A stretch of DNA of 11,334 nucleotides from Caldimicrobium sp964595655 (lineage in GTDB: Bacteria > Desulfobacterota > Thermodesulfobacteria > Thermodesulfobacteriales > Thermodesulfobacteriaceae): assembly GCA_964595655.1 (NCBI GenBank), contig CAZQQV010000048.1:1-11334 (forward strand). The letters run 5' to 3'. The notes under the pieces are model-generated. The model did no database searches, was not told the origin of the DNA, and saw only the letters and a program-made list of their open reading frames with translations. The position numbers and the translations under genes are program-made. Positions 1 to 7,486 of this stretch are shown one piece after another (positions within the stretch are counted from its first letter, which is position 1; each line of letters opens with the position of its first letter).

Positions 1-222
1 TTTGCTCCCTATTTCCTAATAGTTGACTCCTTAAGAGTTATTTTTAAAAATTATAAACTAAAACTTCTTTTCAGACAAGCCCTAAAAGTACTTGTGAATC
101 CCTTAGGTCTCTTCCAGCCTTACCGCAAACCCAAAGGTTTAAGTATAAATTTTTCAACTTGCTTTTTTTTAGATTTTATAAATAATAATCTTATAAAAAT
201 TAGAAAAGGAGGGTACCAATGA
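1..222 (+). CDS. C-terminal end of an unidentified protein (partial, tentative)
   Basis: A reading frame is open from the first base of the window to a TGA at 220-222, 73 codons, while the other two plus frames close within about 25 bases. It begins FAPYFLIVDSLRV and continues with a basic, hydrophobic stretch (KLKLLFRQALKVLVNPLGLF). I do not recognise the family. The stop overlaps the next start as ATGA, the same arrangement seen at the following gene junction, which favours a real upstream operon gene. Against this, the last 70 bases are very AT-rich and look like a promoter and leader, and they contain the AAGGAGGG site of the next gene. The frame may be coding only in its first part or may be fortuitous. 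Confidence 0.4.
   Translation, partial: FAPYFLIVDSLRVIFKNYKLKLLFRQALKVLVNPLGLFQPYRKPKGLSINFSTCFFLDFINNNLIKIRKGGYQ
203..218 (+). promoter_or_regulatory. Strong ribosome binding site of the EF-G2-like gene
   Basis: AAAAGGAGGG followed by TACCA lies directly before the ATG at 219, a near-perfect Shine-Dalgarno sequence at normal spacing. It fixes the start of the EF-G-like gene. The AT-rich block at about 159-188 upstream (TTGCTT, then TATAAATAATAA) could hold a sigma-70 promoter, but spacing and -10 match are not good enough to place one. Confidence 0.7.
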
Positions 223-2177
223 AGGGAAGGGTTATCTCTTTTTTTGGCACCTCTGAAAGTGGGAAAACCACCCTAATTGAAAAAATTTTATCCCTATTTA
301 AGGAAAGGCTTAAAAATACTAAAAAAGAACCCACATATTCCCTCAGGACATATGGAGCCCTTCTTGGAGATATCCCTTTTTACTTTATTGATACCCCTGG
401 AGATGAAAACTTTATAGGAGAGATCATCTGGGCTATGACTGTTTCAGATCTTGGAGTCCTCGTTGTAGATTCCACAGCTCCTCTTAAATACCATATTTAT
501 AGAATCTTTGAACTGGCCAAGAAAAATCATTTACCCCTTGCAGTGTTTGTTAACAAAATTGATTCTGAAAATACTCAATGGGCTCAAACCATCTGTGACC
601 TTCAGGACATGCTTGAAATTCTGCAGATTCCTGTCATTTACGGATTTAACACCAATACACCCTTTTTCTTAGTTGATTTGATACACAAAAAAACCGTTAA
701 GGAATCAGGCATCAAACTTGAATTTGAGGACTATCCTTCTCAATATGAAAACAAAATTCAAACCCTCTATGAACAGTTGGTTGAGGTTTCTGCTGAGGCC
801 AAAGATGAGTTTATAGAAAAGTATCTTGAAACTGGAGAGCTATCCTCTGAAGAAATTCTTGAAGGTATTAAAATTAATCTTGAAAATTTAAGAATGAGCC
901 CTGTTTTTATCGGATCTGCTGAGACAGGGCTTGGAGTTCCCTATTTCTTAAAAAGGATTTTAGATTTCTATCCTCAGAGAAATTTTCCATCCCTTGATAA
1001 GGTAAGTTCATATGCATATATCTTTAAAACCTTTTATGATCCCTATGCGGGGAAACTTTCCTATGCGAGGGTTTTAAAGGGCTCTATTAAAGCAGAAAGA
1101 GTAATCAAGACCTCAAAGGGCAAGGAAGAAAAATATACCCAAATATTTGTTCCCCGAGGAGATAGTCTTGAGGCTGTGAAAGAGGCAGATCTGGGAGAAG
1201 TGGTTGTTTTTGCCAGAGTGGAATGCCTTAAAACTGGGGACACCCTTTCAGAGGAGCCTCTTTCTGAGGGGCTTCCTATTCCAGAGATGCCAACCCCCAT
1301 GTATACCCTTGCCCTTCATCCAGAAACCAGGGCCGACGAAGACAAAATTAGCGGAGCCATGGTTAAATTGCAAGATGAAGATCCCTCCCTTCTCATTTAC
1401 AGACATGAAGAAACAAGAGAACTACTTATTTCAGGCCTTGGAAGTATGCACATTGAAAAAACTCTTGAAAAGTTAAGAGATAAATACGGAGTAAAGGTAA
1501 AAACTTCTCTTCCCACTGTTCCCTATCGGGAGACCATAAAAAAACCCGTTCAGTCTGTTATTTACAGGCACAAAAAACAAACAGGAGGAAGGGGCCAATT
1601 TGCTGAGGTACATTTCCATGTTTTTCCCCTTGAAAGAGGTAGGGGCTTTGAATTTGTGGAAACACTAACGGGAATGAATGTTCCGAGAAATTATGTTCCA
1701 GCTGTGGAAAAGGGAGTCAGAGAGGCCATGGAAAAGGGAATTCTTGCGGGATTTCCTGTTGTTGATATAAAGGTTCAATTTTACGATGGCAAATCCCATG
1801 AAGTGGATTCCTCTGATCTTGCCTTTAAGATAGCTGCCTTTCATTGTTTTAAAAAGGCCCTTGAGCAGGCAAATCCTGTTCTTCTTGAGCCCTATATGGA
1901 ACTTGAAATTTTTGTTCCTGATGAAACAGTAGGGGATGTGATTGGAGACTTAAATTCCCGAAGAGGAAGGGTTCTTAATCTTGAAAAGGAAGGTAAACGC
2001 ACTAAAATAAAAGCTCAGGCTCCCATGGCAGAAATCCTTGAATATGTGATTACTTTACACGGTATTACAGGAGGAAGAGGCTATTTCATAAGTAGATTTT
2101 CCCATTACGAAGAGGCCCCACCTCACATTTCAGAGAAAATTATTGCTCAGGCAAAATCTCAGAGCTCTGAAGGATGA
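219..2177 (+). CDS. EF-G2-like translational GTPase (EF-G paralogue)
   Basis: A 652-residue cytoplasmic member of the elongation factor G family, slightly shorter than canonical EF-G (about 690-700). The G domain carries a P-loop at residues 10-17 (GTSESGKT), DTPG at 58-61, NKID at 112-115 and GSAE at 232-235. Domain II (about 262-350), domain III (about 360-435), domain IV (about 436-555, with GGRGQF and YDGKSHEVDSSDLAFKIA) and domain V (about 556-640, with RRGRV) follow in EF-G order. The FSHYEEAPPH tail resembles the Thermus EF-G-2 type as I recall it. Two GTPase features differ from housekeeping EF-G: switch II reads DTPGDENF, with Asp62 in place of the catalytic His, and the RGITI-like switch I motif is absent from a shortened region before DIPFYFIDTPG. 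It is therefore probably a specialised paralogue of unknown role, not the main translocase. It heads a mog-selD operon and overlaps mog by ATGA. Confidence 0.9.
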   Translation: MKGRVISFFGTSESGKTTLIEKILSLFKERLKNTKKEPTYSLRTYGALLGDIPFYFIDTPGDENFIGEIIWAMTVSDLGVLVVDSTAPLKYHIYRIFELAKKNHLPLAVFVNKIDSENTQWAQTICDLQDMLEILQIPVIYGFNTNTPFFLVDLIHKKTVKESGIKLEFEDYPSQYENKIQTLYEQLVEVSAEAKDEFIEKYLETGELSSEEILEGIKINLENLRMSPVFIGSAETGLGVPYFLKRILDFYPQRNFPSLDKVSSYAYIFKTFYDPYAGKLSYARVLKGSIKAERVIKTSKGKEEKYTQIFVPRGDSLEAVKEADLGEVVVFARVECLKTGDTLSEEPLSEGLPIPEMPTPMYTLALHPETRADEDKISGAMVKLQDEDPSLLIYRHEETRELLISGLGSMHIEKTLEKLRDKYGVKVKTSLPTVPYRETIKKPVQSVIYRHKKQTGGRGQFAEVHFHVFPLERGRGFEFVETLTGMNVPRNYVPAVEKGVREAMEKGILAGFPVVDIKVQFYDGKSHEVDSSDLAFKIAAFHCFKKALEQANPVLLEPYMELEIFVPDETVGDVIGDLNSRRGRVLNLEKEGKRTKIKAQAPMAEILEYVITLHGITGGRGYFISRFSHYEEAPPHISEKIIAQAKSQSSEG

Positions 2178-2662
2178 GATGCGGAATTCTTACACTGAGT
2201 GATAAAGGGGCAAGGGGAGAAAGAGAAGACCTATCAGGAAAATACTTAATAGAATTTGCCAAGGCCCAAGGCTGGGAAGTAGAAATTTATAAAATTCTTC
2301 CTGATAATGAGGAAGAAATCGCAAAGACCCTATTAAATTGGTGTGAAGACCTTAAGCTTGATCTTATTCTCACTACTGGAGGCACAGGGGTTCATCCAAG
2401 GGATGTAACCCCTGAGGCTACAAAAAGGGTCATTGAAAAGGAAATTCCTGGCCTTGCAGAATTCATAAGATATATAAGCTATTCAAAAACTCCCATGGCC
2501 TCTCTTTCAAGGGGGCTTGCAGGAATCAGAGGAAAAACCCTGATTATAAATCTTCCTGGAAGTCCCAAGGCTTTGCAAGAAATCATGCCTTTTATAAAAG
2601 AGGTAATTGAACACGCTGTAAGTAAAATTAAGGGTGATCCCAGTGAGTGCGCAAGAAATTAA
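2174..2662 (+). CDS. mog: Molybdopterin adenylyltransferase, MogA family
   Basis: A 162-residue cytoplasmic protein of the MogA/MoaB fold. The family activates molybdopterin by adenylylation with ATP before metal insertion, a late step of molybdenum (or tungsten) cofactor synthesis. Visible signatures are an N-terminal GILTLSDK strand, the TTGGTGVHPRDVTPEAT motif around residues 67-83 that forms the pterin/nucleotide pocket, and LPGSPKA near residue 127. Length is normal for a single-domain MogA. MoaB-type paralogues share the fold, so the MogA assignment rests mainly on the DVTPEAT form. The ATG overlaps the EF-G-like stop (ATGA) and the 3' end overlaps selD by 20 nt, so the three genes are probably co-transcribed and translationally coupled. 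Its placement next to selD fits a cell that makes a Mo/W selenocysteine formate dehydrogenase. Confidence 0.88.
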   Translation: MRCGILTLSDKGARGEREDLSGKYLIEFAKAQGWEVEIYKILPDNEEEIAKTLLNWCEDLKLDLILTTGGTGVHPRDVTPEATKRVIEKEIPGLAEFIRYISYSKTPMASLSRGLAGIRGKTLIINLPGSPKALQEIMPFIKEVIEHAVSKIKGDPSECARN

Positions 2663-3695
2663 ATTAACCCAAATGGTAAAAGCCTCTGGCTGAGCAGCCA
2701 AGCTTCCGCAGGAGTTTCTTGCGGAGATTCTTAAAGAGTTACCTCTTCCTGTGCATCCTAATTTAATTCAAAGTTTTGAAAACGGGGCTGATGCGGCTAT
2801 TTTTCGGTTGACCCAAGAAATAGCCCTTGTTTTTAGTGCTGATTTCTTTACCCCGGTAGTAGATGATCCTTTCGTATTTGGACAAATAGCTGTGGCAAAT
2901 TCTCTTTCGGATATTTATGTTACCGGAGCAAAACCCCTTCTTGCTTTAAATCTGATTTGTTTTCCCAAGAAGGGGCTTCCAAGGGAAATATTAAAAAGAA
3001 TCCTTGAGGGTGGGCTTTCCAAAATCAAAGAAGCAGGGGCTCTCCTTGTTGGGGGACACAGTGTTGATGATCCCGAACCCAAGTATGGACTTGCTGTGAT
3101 AGGAATAGCTCATCCTGAGCGAATTATTACTTCAAAGAATGCCAAACCAGGAGATCTTCTCTATTTAACTAAACCCCTTGGAACAGGAATCCTTGCAACT
3201 GCTTATAAAGGAAGACTTTTTAATGAAAAAAGCCCCCTTTATAAAAGAATGATTACAGCCATGACGGAACTTAACAAAATCCCTGCCGAAATCATGCTTG
3301 AAGCAGGAATAAATGCGGCAACCGACATTACCGGATTCGGTCTTATTGGACACGCCTTAGAGATGGCTCAAGCAAGCCAAGTTAAAATGCGCTTTTTCTT
3401 TCACAAAATTCCCTTTTTTAAAGAGGCCCTTGAATTTGCCAAACAGGGGATTATCCCAGAAGGGGATTATGAAAATCTTAATTTTTGTGAAAGGCTTGTG
3501 AGATATGATCCCACTTTAAAGGATCCACAAAAAATTATCCTTGCTGATGCCCAAACTTCAGGTGGTTTTTTAATAGCCTGCCCTAAAGATAAAAAAGACC
3601 TCTTTGAAGGATTGGCCTTTGAAAGGGGATTTTACTCTCTCTATTTGGTAGGAGAAGTAGAAGAGGGAGAACCCTCGGTTGAAGTTCTCCCTTAA
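2643..3695 (+). CDS. selD: Selenide, water dikinase (selenophosphate synthetase), itself a selenoprotein with in-frame UGA
   Basis: SelD makes selenophosphate from selenide and ATP, the selenium donor for selenocysteine. Read from GTG 2643 the frame is 350 codons with one internal TGA, codon 17 (2691-2693). The upstream 36 codons are clearly SelD: EIKLTQ matches E. coli IRLTQ, and KASG-U-AAK aligns with GAGCGCK, so the TGA sits exactly at catalytic Cys17, followed by the conserved Lys at position 20. Other motifs are GADAA (48-52), ADFFTPVVDDPF (66-77), GGHSVDDPEPK (137-147), TDITGFGLIGH (227-237) and DAQTSGGF (302-309). A SECIS-like hairpin follows the TGA. AGGGTGAT at 2631-2638 is the ribosome binding site for GTG 2643. 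A start at 2751 would remove the active site and would be a mis-annotation. The stop overlaps the convergent thioredoxin gene by 3 nt. Confidence 0.93.
2691..2693 (+). other. selD: UGA recoded as selenocysteine (codon 17 of selD)
   Basis: TGA lies in frame between GGC (Gly16) and GCA (Ala18). SelD-like sequence is continuous on both sides, and the position equals the nucleophile Cys17 of E. coli SelD. SelD proteins with Sec at this position are well known, which makes recoding far more likely than a nonsense mutation. Confidence 0.92.
2704..2726 (+). promoter_or_regulatory. Bacterial SECIS element of selD
   Basis: TCCGCAGGA (2705-2713) pairs with TCTTGCGGA (2717-2725), nine consecutive pairs with one G-U wobble and a GTT apical loop; T2704-G2726 adds a further wobble. 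The loop starts 20 nt after the TGA and its first base is G. This fits what is known of bacterial SECIS elements: a stem-loop inside the coding region, close behind the UGA, with a G at the start of the apical loop for SelB recognition. The hairpin is also coding (LPQEFLAE). Confidence 0.85.
3664..3692. terminator. Possible bidirectional terminator hairpin at the convergent selD/thioredoxin ends
   Basis: AGGGAGAAC (3664-3672) and GTTCTCCCT (3684-3692) form a perfect 9-bp stem with an 11-nt loop, located at the last codons of selD. The plus-strand tail (TAATTACATTTTAC) and the minus-strand tail (CTTCTACTTCTCC) are T-rich but have no clean T-run, so efficiency is uncertain. Confidence 0.45.
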
Positions 3696-4183
3696 TTACA
3701 TTTTACATATTGTTTTAAACTTTCAAGCCATTCCTGATAATTTTTGTATCCCACGAATTTTCCCAAACGATTCCCTTTCGGATCAAGAAGATAAGTGGTT
3801 GGAGTAATAGAAAAATCGCTAAAGATTTTAAAAACCTCAGAACTTGCCATTCCAACAGGATAAGTTAGTCCTCTTGAGGAGACAATTTTAGGAAGAAGGG
3901 GGGCTCCTTCATTATCTATCATAAGAGAAATTACCTGAAGCCCCTTTTTTCCACAGGTTTCATTAAGTTTCTGTAATACTTTAAGTTCTACCATGCAGGG
4001 AGGGCAATAACTGGCAAAGAGATTTAAAAGCAAGTACTTGCCATAGAAATTTGAAAGCTCCATCTTCTTGCCATCATGAGTATAAAAGGAAAAATTGATA
4101 GATTTTGCATTGATATGGGATTCTGAAAAAAAGAGAATTCCTAAAGCAAGAAAAATAATCACAAGAAAGTACTTGATTTTCAT
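3692..4183 (-). CDS. Exported TlpA/ResA-like thiol-disulfide oxidoreductase
   Basis: A 163-residue thioredoxin-fold protein with an N-terminal signal peptide or anchor (MKIKYFLVIIFLALGILFF, probable cleavage after INA near residue 26). The active site is YCPPC with cysteines 60 and 63, preceded by LLLNLFAS as in TlpA/ResA proteins, and the cis-proline loop is ITPTT (127-131). Such proteins reduce or oxidise disulfides outside the cytoplasmic membrane, often keeping CxxCH heme sites reduced during cytochrome c maturation. I chose ATG 4183 because AAGGGGG ends six bases before it and the signal sequence starts there. A longer frame back to 4279 would overlap the divergent kinase gene and adds a non-signal basic extension. 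The divergent neighbour encodes a CxxCH protein, a possible client; that link is inference. Confidence 0.85.
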   Translation of the reverse strand: MKIKYFLVIIFLALGILFFSESHINAKSINFSFYTHDGKKMELSNFYGKYLLLNLFASYCPPCMVELKVLQKLNETCGKKGLQVISLMIDNEGAPLLPKIVSSRGLTYPVGMASSEVFKIFSDFSITPTTYLLDPKGNRLGKFVGYKNYQEWLESLKQYVKCN

Positions 4184-4204
4184 CCCCATCCCCCTTAAAT
4201 TAAT

Positions 4205-4234
4205 TATATAAAAAAATTTATATCCCTTTTTCAA
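4205..4234 (-). promoter_or_regulatory. Candidate sigma-70 promoter of the thioredoxin-like gene
   Basis: On the minus strand TTGAAA (4234-4229) is followed after 18 nt by TATATA (4210-4205), giving a short leader before ATG 4183. It lies in the 59-bp divergent gap, which is extremely AT-rich, so chance matches are likely. No clear promoter for the plus-strand kinase could be placed in the same gap. Confidence 0.4.
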
Positions 4235-4242
4235 TTTGTAAA

Positions 4243-6126
4243 GTGGTAAAAAAATTATTTTCAAAGCTTTCCCTTTCAACCAAGGTTTCTCTAATTATCT
4301 TAGTCATTCTTATAATATTTTCGGTTCTCTTAAGCACATTTTTTTACTTCTATCTACGAGAGAGAATCATCGAAAATTCTTATAAAAATCTGAAAATCTT
4401 TTTTGCTCAAATGGAGGCCCTTGGATTATATGTAAGTGAGGATCTGAGACCTGCGCTCTTTGAATTCCTGAAAAATAATCTCTCTAAAAGGGATTTTATT
4501 CTTGAAGCCATGTCCACAACCCATGTGAGGAAAAGGGTCTTTTCTTATTTTGAGAAGCAATATCCTGAAATTATTAAATATGAAAGGGTCTCCTTTGATC
4601 CCATTAATCCAGAAAATTCTATAAAGCCCTTTCATAAATTAATTTTGAATAAACTAAACCCTAAGGAAACCTATCATGGAATTCTTAAAGGGGAAAAGGA
4701 AGAATATTATGTAATAGCTAAACCGATTTATGTTTCTAAGATTTGTCTGAATTGTCATGGCAAGCTAAAGGACGCTCCCAAGGATTTAAAAAAACTTTAT
4801 GCCTTAAAGAGGGACTTTTCCTGGAAAGAAGGCGATTTAATGGGACTTGAGGTGGCAACCTTGCCCCTCAAAGACGCTCTAAATGAAGCTAAGGCATTGG
4901 CTCTCTCTATTTTGTTGGTATGTCTTCTTTCTTCCCTAATTCTTTTTTTGTCTTTAGAAGGAATTCTATATCCTCTCATTTTAAGACCCTTGAAAAAACT
5001 TACTGAACATTTTAAAGCCCTAAAAGAAGGAAATATTCCCTTGAATATCTTCATTGATCTTAAGAGAGAAGATGAATTTGGATTACTTGCATCCGCCTTT
5101 AATGCCTATATGAAACATCTTGAAGATGCCCAAAGAGCCCTTAGAGAAAACTTAAAAACCTTAGAGACTATTTTTGAAAGTATTACCCACCCCATAGCCC
5201 TTATTAACAGAGATTGCGAAGTTGAAATTTCCAATAAAGCCTTTAAAGAAAACCCTTACAAAAAATGTCATCAAGATCTTCTATTAAAGGTCTTTGCTGA
5301 GGGAAGCCCCATATCTGAAGAGATTGAAACACCTGATGGAAAAATTTATCGCTTATTTTTATACCCGGTGTTTTCAGAAAAAAATAAGGTTATAAAAGCT
5401 GTGGTCTTATTTGAAGATATTACTGAAATGAAAAAAATGGAAGAAAAGTTAATTCTTACTGAAAAATTAGCAGCTATAGGCCAATTAACGGCAGGCCTTG
5501 CCCACGAGATAAATAACCCCCTTTCAGGAATACTCTTAATGTTAAAACAACTTCAAAGGAGCTCTTTAAATGAGGAAGAGAAAAAACTCTATCTAAATCT
5601 TATTGAACAGGGACTTTTAAGAATTCAAAAGTTAATCCAGGATCTTCTCAATTTCTCAAGATCAACTGAGATAAAGAAAGAAAAAACCTCTATAAATGAA
5701 CTTCTTGAGGAGGTATTGGAACTCAGCTCTTACCTGATTGAAAAGTATCAGATTACTGTGAAAAAGGACTTTGCAGAAAACCTTCCTCAAATTCTTGCGG
5801 ATAAAGATAAAATAGAGCAAGTTTTTTTGAATTTAATTCTAAATGCCCTGCAAGCTATGGAGGAAAGTGCAGAGAAAATTCTCACTATAAAAACTGAATT
5901 AAAAGAAGGTTATATAAAAATTTCCTTTCACGATACCGGGCAGGGAGTGCCTGAAGCAATAAGAAACCGTATTTTCGATCCCTTTTTTACCACTAAACCA
6001 CCAGGGAAAGGAACAGGGCTTGGCCTTTCTGTAAGTCTTGTTATCATTGAAAAACACGGTGGAAAACTCTATCTTGATAAATCTGAAAAGGGAGCAAAAT
6101 TTGTAATAGAACTACCCCTCAATTAA
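4243..6126 (+). CDS. Membrane histidine kinase with periplasmic heme-c-binding (DUF3365/Tll0287-like) sensor domain
   Basis: A 627-residue sensor kinase. Order: TM1 about 15-37; a periplasmic domain about 38-216 that has the look of DUF3365/Tll0287-like sensors and a c-type heme motif CLNCH (Cys168, Cys171, His172); TM2 about 217-243; HAMP about 244-298; a PAS-like domain about 305-395 ending in VVLFEDITEMKKME; HisKA with the phospho-accepting His421 in AHEINNPL; and HATPase_c with N box NLILNALQA (530-538), DTGQGVP (564-570), FDPFFTTK and GTGLGLS. It probably senses redox state or a small ligand through covalent heme outside the membrane and phosphorylates the regulator 7 nt downstream. GTG 4243 is taken as start because TM1 follows it directly. 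No good Shine-Dalgarno sequence precedes it, so the exact start is uncertain. Confidence 0.9.
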   Translation: MVKKLFSKLSLSTKVSLIILVILIIFSVLLSTFFYFYLRERIIENSYKNLKIFFAQMEALGLYVSEDLRPALFEFLKNNLSKRDFILEAMSTTHVRKRVFSYFEKQYPEIIKYERVSFDPINPENSIKPFHKLILNKLNPKETYHGILKGEKEEYYVIAKPIYVSKICLNCHGKLKDAPKDLKKLYALKRDFSWKEGDLMGLEVATLPLKDALNEAKALALSILLVCLLSSLILFLSLEGILYPLILRPLKKLTEHFKALKEGNIPLNIFIDLKREDEFGLLASAFNAYMKHLEDAQRALRENLKTLETIFESITHPIALINRDCEVEISNKAFKENPYKKCHQDLLLKVFAEGSPISEEIETPDGKIYRLFLYPVFSEKNKVIKAVVLFEDITEMKKMEEKLILTEKLAAIGQLTAGLAHEINNPLSGILLMLKQLQRSSLNEEEKKLYLNLIEQGLLRIQKLIQDLLNFSRSTEIKKEKTSINELLEEVLELSSYLIEKYQITVKKDFAENLPQILADKDKIEQVFLNLILNALQAMEESAEKILTIKTELKEGYIKISFHDTGQGVPEAIRNRIFDPFFTTKPPGKGTGLGLSVSLVIIEKHGGKLYLDKSEKGAKFVIELPLN

Positions 6127-6133
6127 GGAAAAA

Positions 6134-7486
6134 ATGAAGCACATCAAAATCCTTATAGTGGATGATGAACTTCTTCTAAGAAAGGCCCTTGAAGGAATTT
6201 TATCCTCTCAAGGATATGAAGTTAAATCTTGCGAAACCGCAAAAAAGGCCCTTTCTCTATTGACTGAAGTCTTCTTTGATATTGTTTTAGTTGATTTAAA
6301 GCTTCCTGATATGCACGGGCTTGAGCTCCTCAGAGAGATAAAAAGGCTTTCTCCTGAAACGGGGGTAATCATTATAACTGCCTATGCCGAAGTGAAATCA
6401 GCAGTTCAGGCCATAAAAGATGGAGCCTTTGATTATCTTTCCAAACCCTTTCAGGAAGAGGAATTGCTCATCACCATTGAAAAATTTCTCAAATTTCGCT
6501 CCCTCGAAAGGGAATTAAAAACCCTTAAGGAAACCCTGTCAGAAAAAATTTACGAAAAAGATCTCATCGGTGAAAGTAAAGCTATAAAAGAATTGATTCA
6601 AAAAATTGAGATTTTATCTCAAGTGGATGTGCCTGTTTTAATTTATGGAGAATCCGGAACGGGAAAAGAGCATGTTGCAGACCTTATTCAGCGCAACTCC
6701 CCGCGCAGGGACAAACCCTATATCAAAATTAATTGCACAGCTATACCAGAGAATCTCTTTGAAGCAGAACTTTTTGGATATGAAAAAGGGGCTTTTACTG
6801 GAGCTTCTGAGCGCCGAATTGGAAAACTTGAGCTTGCAAACGGAGGAACCCTCCTTTTGGATGAAATAGGGGATCTTCCTCTAAGTCTTCAACCAAAACT
6901 TCTTCGTGTGCTTGAGACCAACACTTTTTATCCTCTCGGCTCAAAAAGAGAGGTCAAGGTTGATGTGAGATACATCTTTTGCACTGGTAAGGACTTAAAA
7001 AAAATGGTTGAAGAAGGAACTTTCAGAGATGACCTCTATTATAGAATAAATGTGGTTCCATTAAAAATTCCTCCTCTTCGAGAAAGAAAGGAAGATCTTC
7101 CTTCTTTAATTTATCATTTCCTCCGCTATTTTTCTGAGAAATATAAAAAGGACATTCCTAAAATTACTCCTGAAGCTTATACAGCTCTTTTAAATTACGA
7201 TTATCCTGGCAATGTAAGAGAACTTAAGCATATTATTGAAAGGGCAGTCCTTCTCTCTCAAGACTCAGTTATCACTCTTAGGGATCTTCCTGAAGAACTT
7301 CAGATGAGGTCTTTGCAAGAGCCTTCTGTCTTCCAGAATATAAAGAAGTGTAAAGAACTTCTTGAAAGGGAATTTATTCTAAAAACTCTTGAAGAATGCA
7401 AGGGGAAAAGAAGCGAAGCAGCCAAAAAACTTGGTATCTCTCGAAAAACCCTCTGGCAAAAACTCAAGAAATTTGAATCTCACTGA
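6134..7486 (+). CDS. NtrC-family sigma-54-dependent response regulator
   Basis: A 450-residue three-domain transcription activator. The receiver (1-120) has the acidic pair D10/D11, phosphorylation site D54 in LVDLKLPDMHG, T82 and K104. The AAA+ domain (about 143-375) has Walker A GESGTGKE (172-179), the sigma-54 contact loop GAFTGA (219-224), Walker B LLDEIG (241-246) and the RDDLYYRINV sensor/arginine-finger region (298-307). The C-terminal Fis-type HTH (about 408-447) contains SEAAKKLGISRKTLWQKLKK. All residues needed for sigma-54 activation are present. The gene is 7 nt after the heme kinase and preceded by AAGGAAAA, so the two are a cognate pair in one transcript. The only sigma-54-like promoter I found in the window lies before the transporter gene at 9410, a plausible target. 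The 3' end overlaps the convergent cytochrome b gene by 7 nt. Confidence 0.95.
   Translation: MKHIKILIVDDELLLRKALEGILSSQGYEVKSCETAKKALSLLTEVFFDIVLVDLKLPDMHGLELLREIKRLSPETGVIIITAYAEVKSAVQAIKDGAFDYLSKPFQEEELLITIEKFLKFRSLERELKTLKETLSEKIYEKDLIGESKAIKELIQKIEILSQVDVPVLIYGESGTGKEHVADLIQRNSPRRDKPYIKINCTAIPENLFEAELFGYEKGAFTGASERRIGKLELANGGTLLLDEIGDLPLSLQPKLLRVLETNTFYPLGSKREVKVDVRYIFCTGKDLKKMVEEGTFRDDLYYRINVVPLKIPPLRERKEDLPSLIYHFLRYFSEKYKKDIPKITPEAYTALLNYDYPGNVRELKHIIERAVLLSQDSVITLRDLPEELQMRSLQEPSVFQNIKKCKELLEREFILKTLEECKGKRSEAAKKLGISRKTLWQKLKKFESH

Noticed and set aside
127..140. AAACC-CAAA-GGTTT hairpin as a terminator
   Set aside because: A five-pair, AT-rich stem without a following T-run is too weak to call.
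2691..2693. TGA in selD read as a nonsense mutation or evidence of a pseudogene
   Set aside because: It lies at the catalytic residue position, the frame is SelD-like on both sides, and a SECIS-type hairpin follows at the expected distance.
2751..3695. selD starting at GTG 2751 (314 residues)
   Set aside because: This start removes the active-site loop and has no ribosome binding site, whereas GTG 2643 has one and restores the conserved N-terminus.
4184..4279. Longer thioredoxin-like protein starting at 4279
   Set aside because: It would overlap the divergent kinase gene and put a basic extension ahead of a clear signal peptide; ATG 4183 has a well-spaced AAGGGGG.
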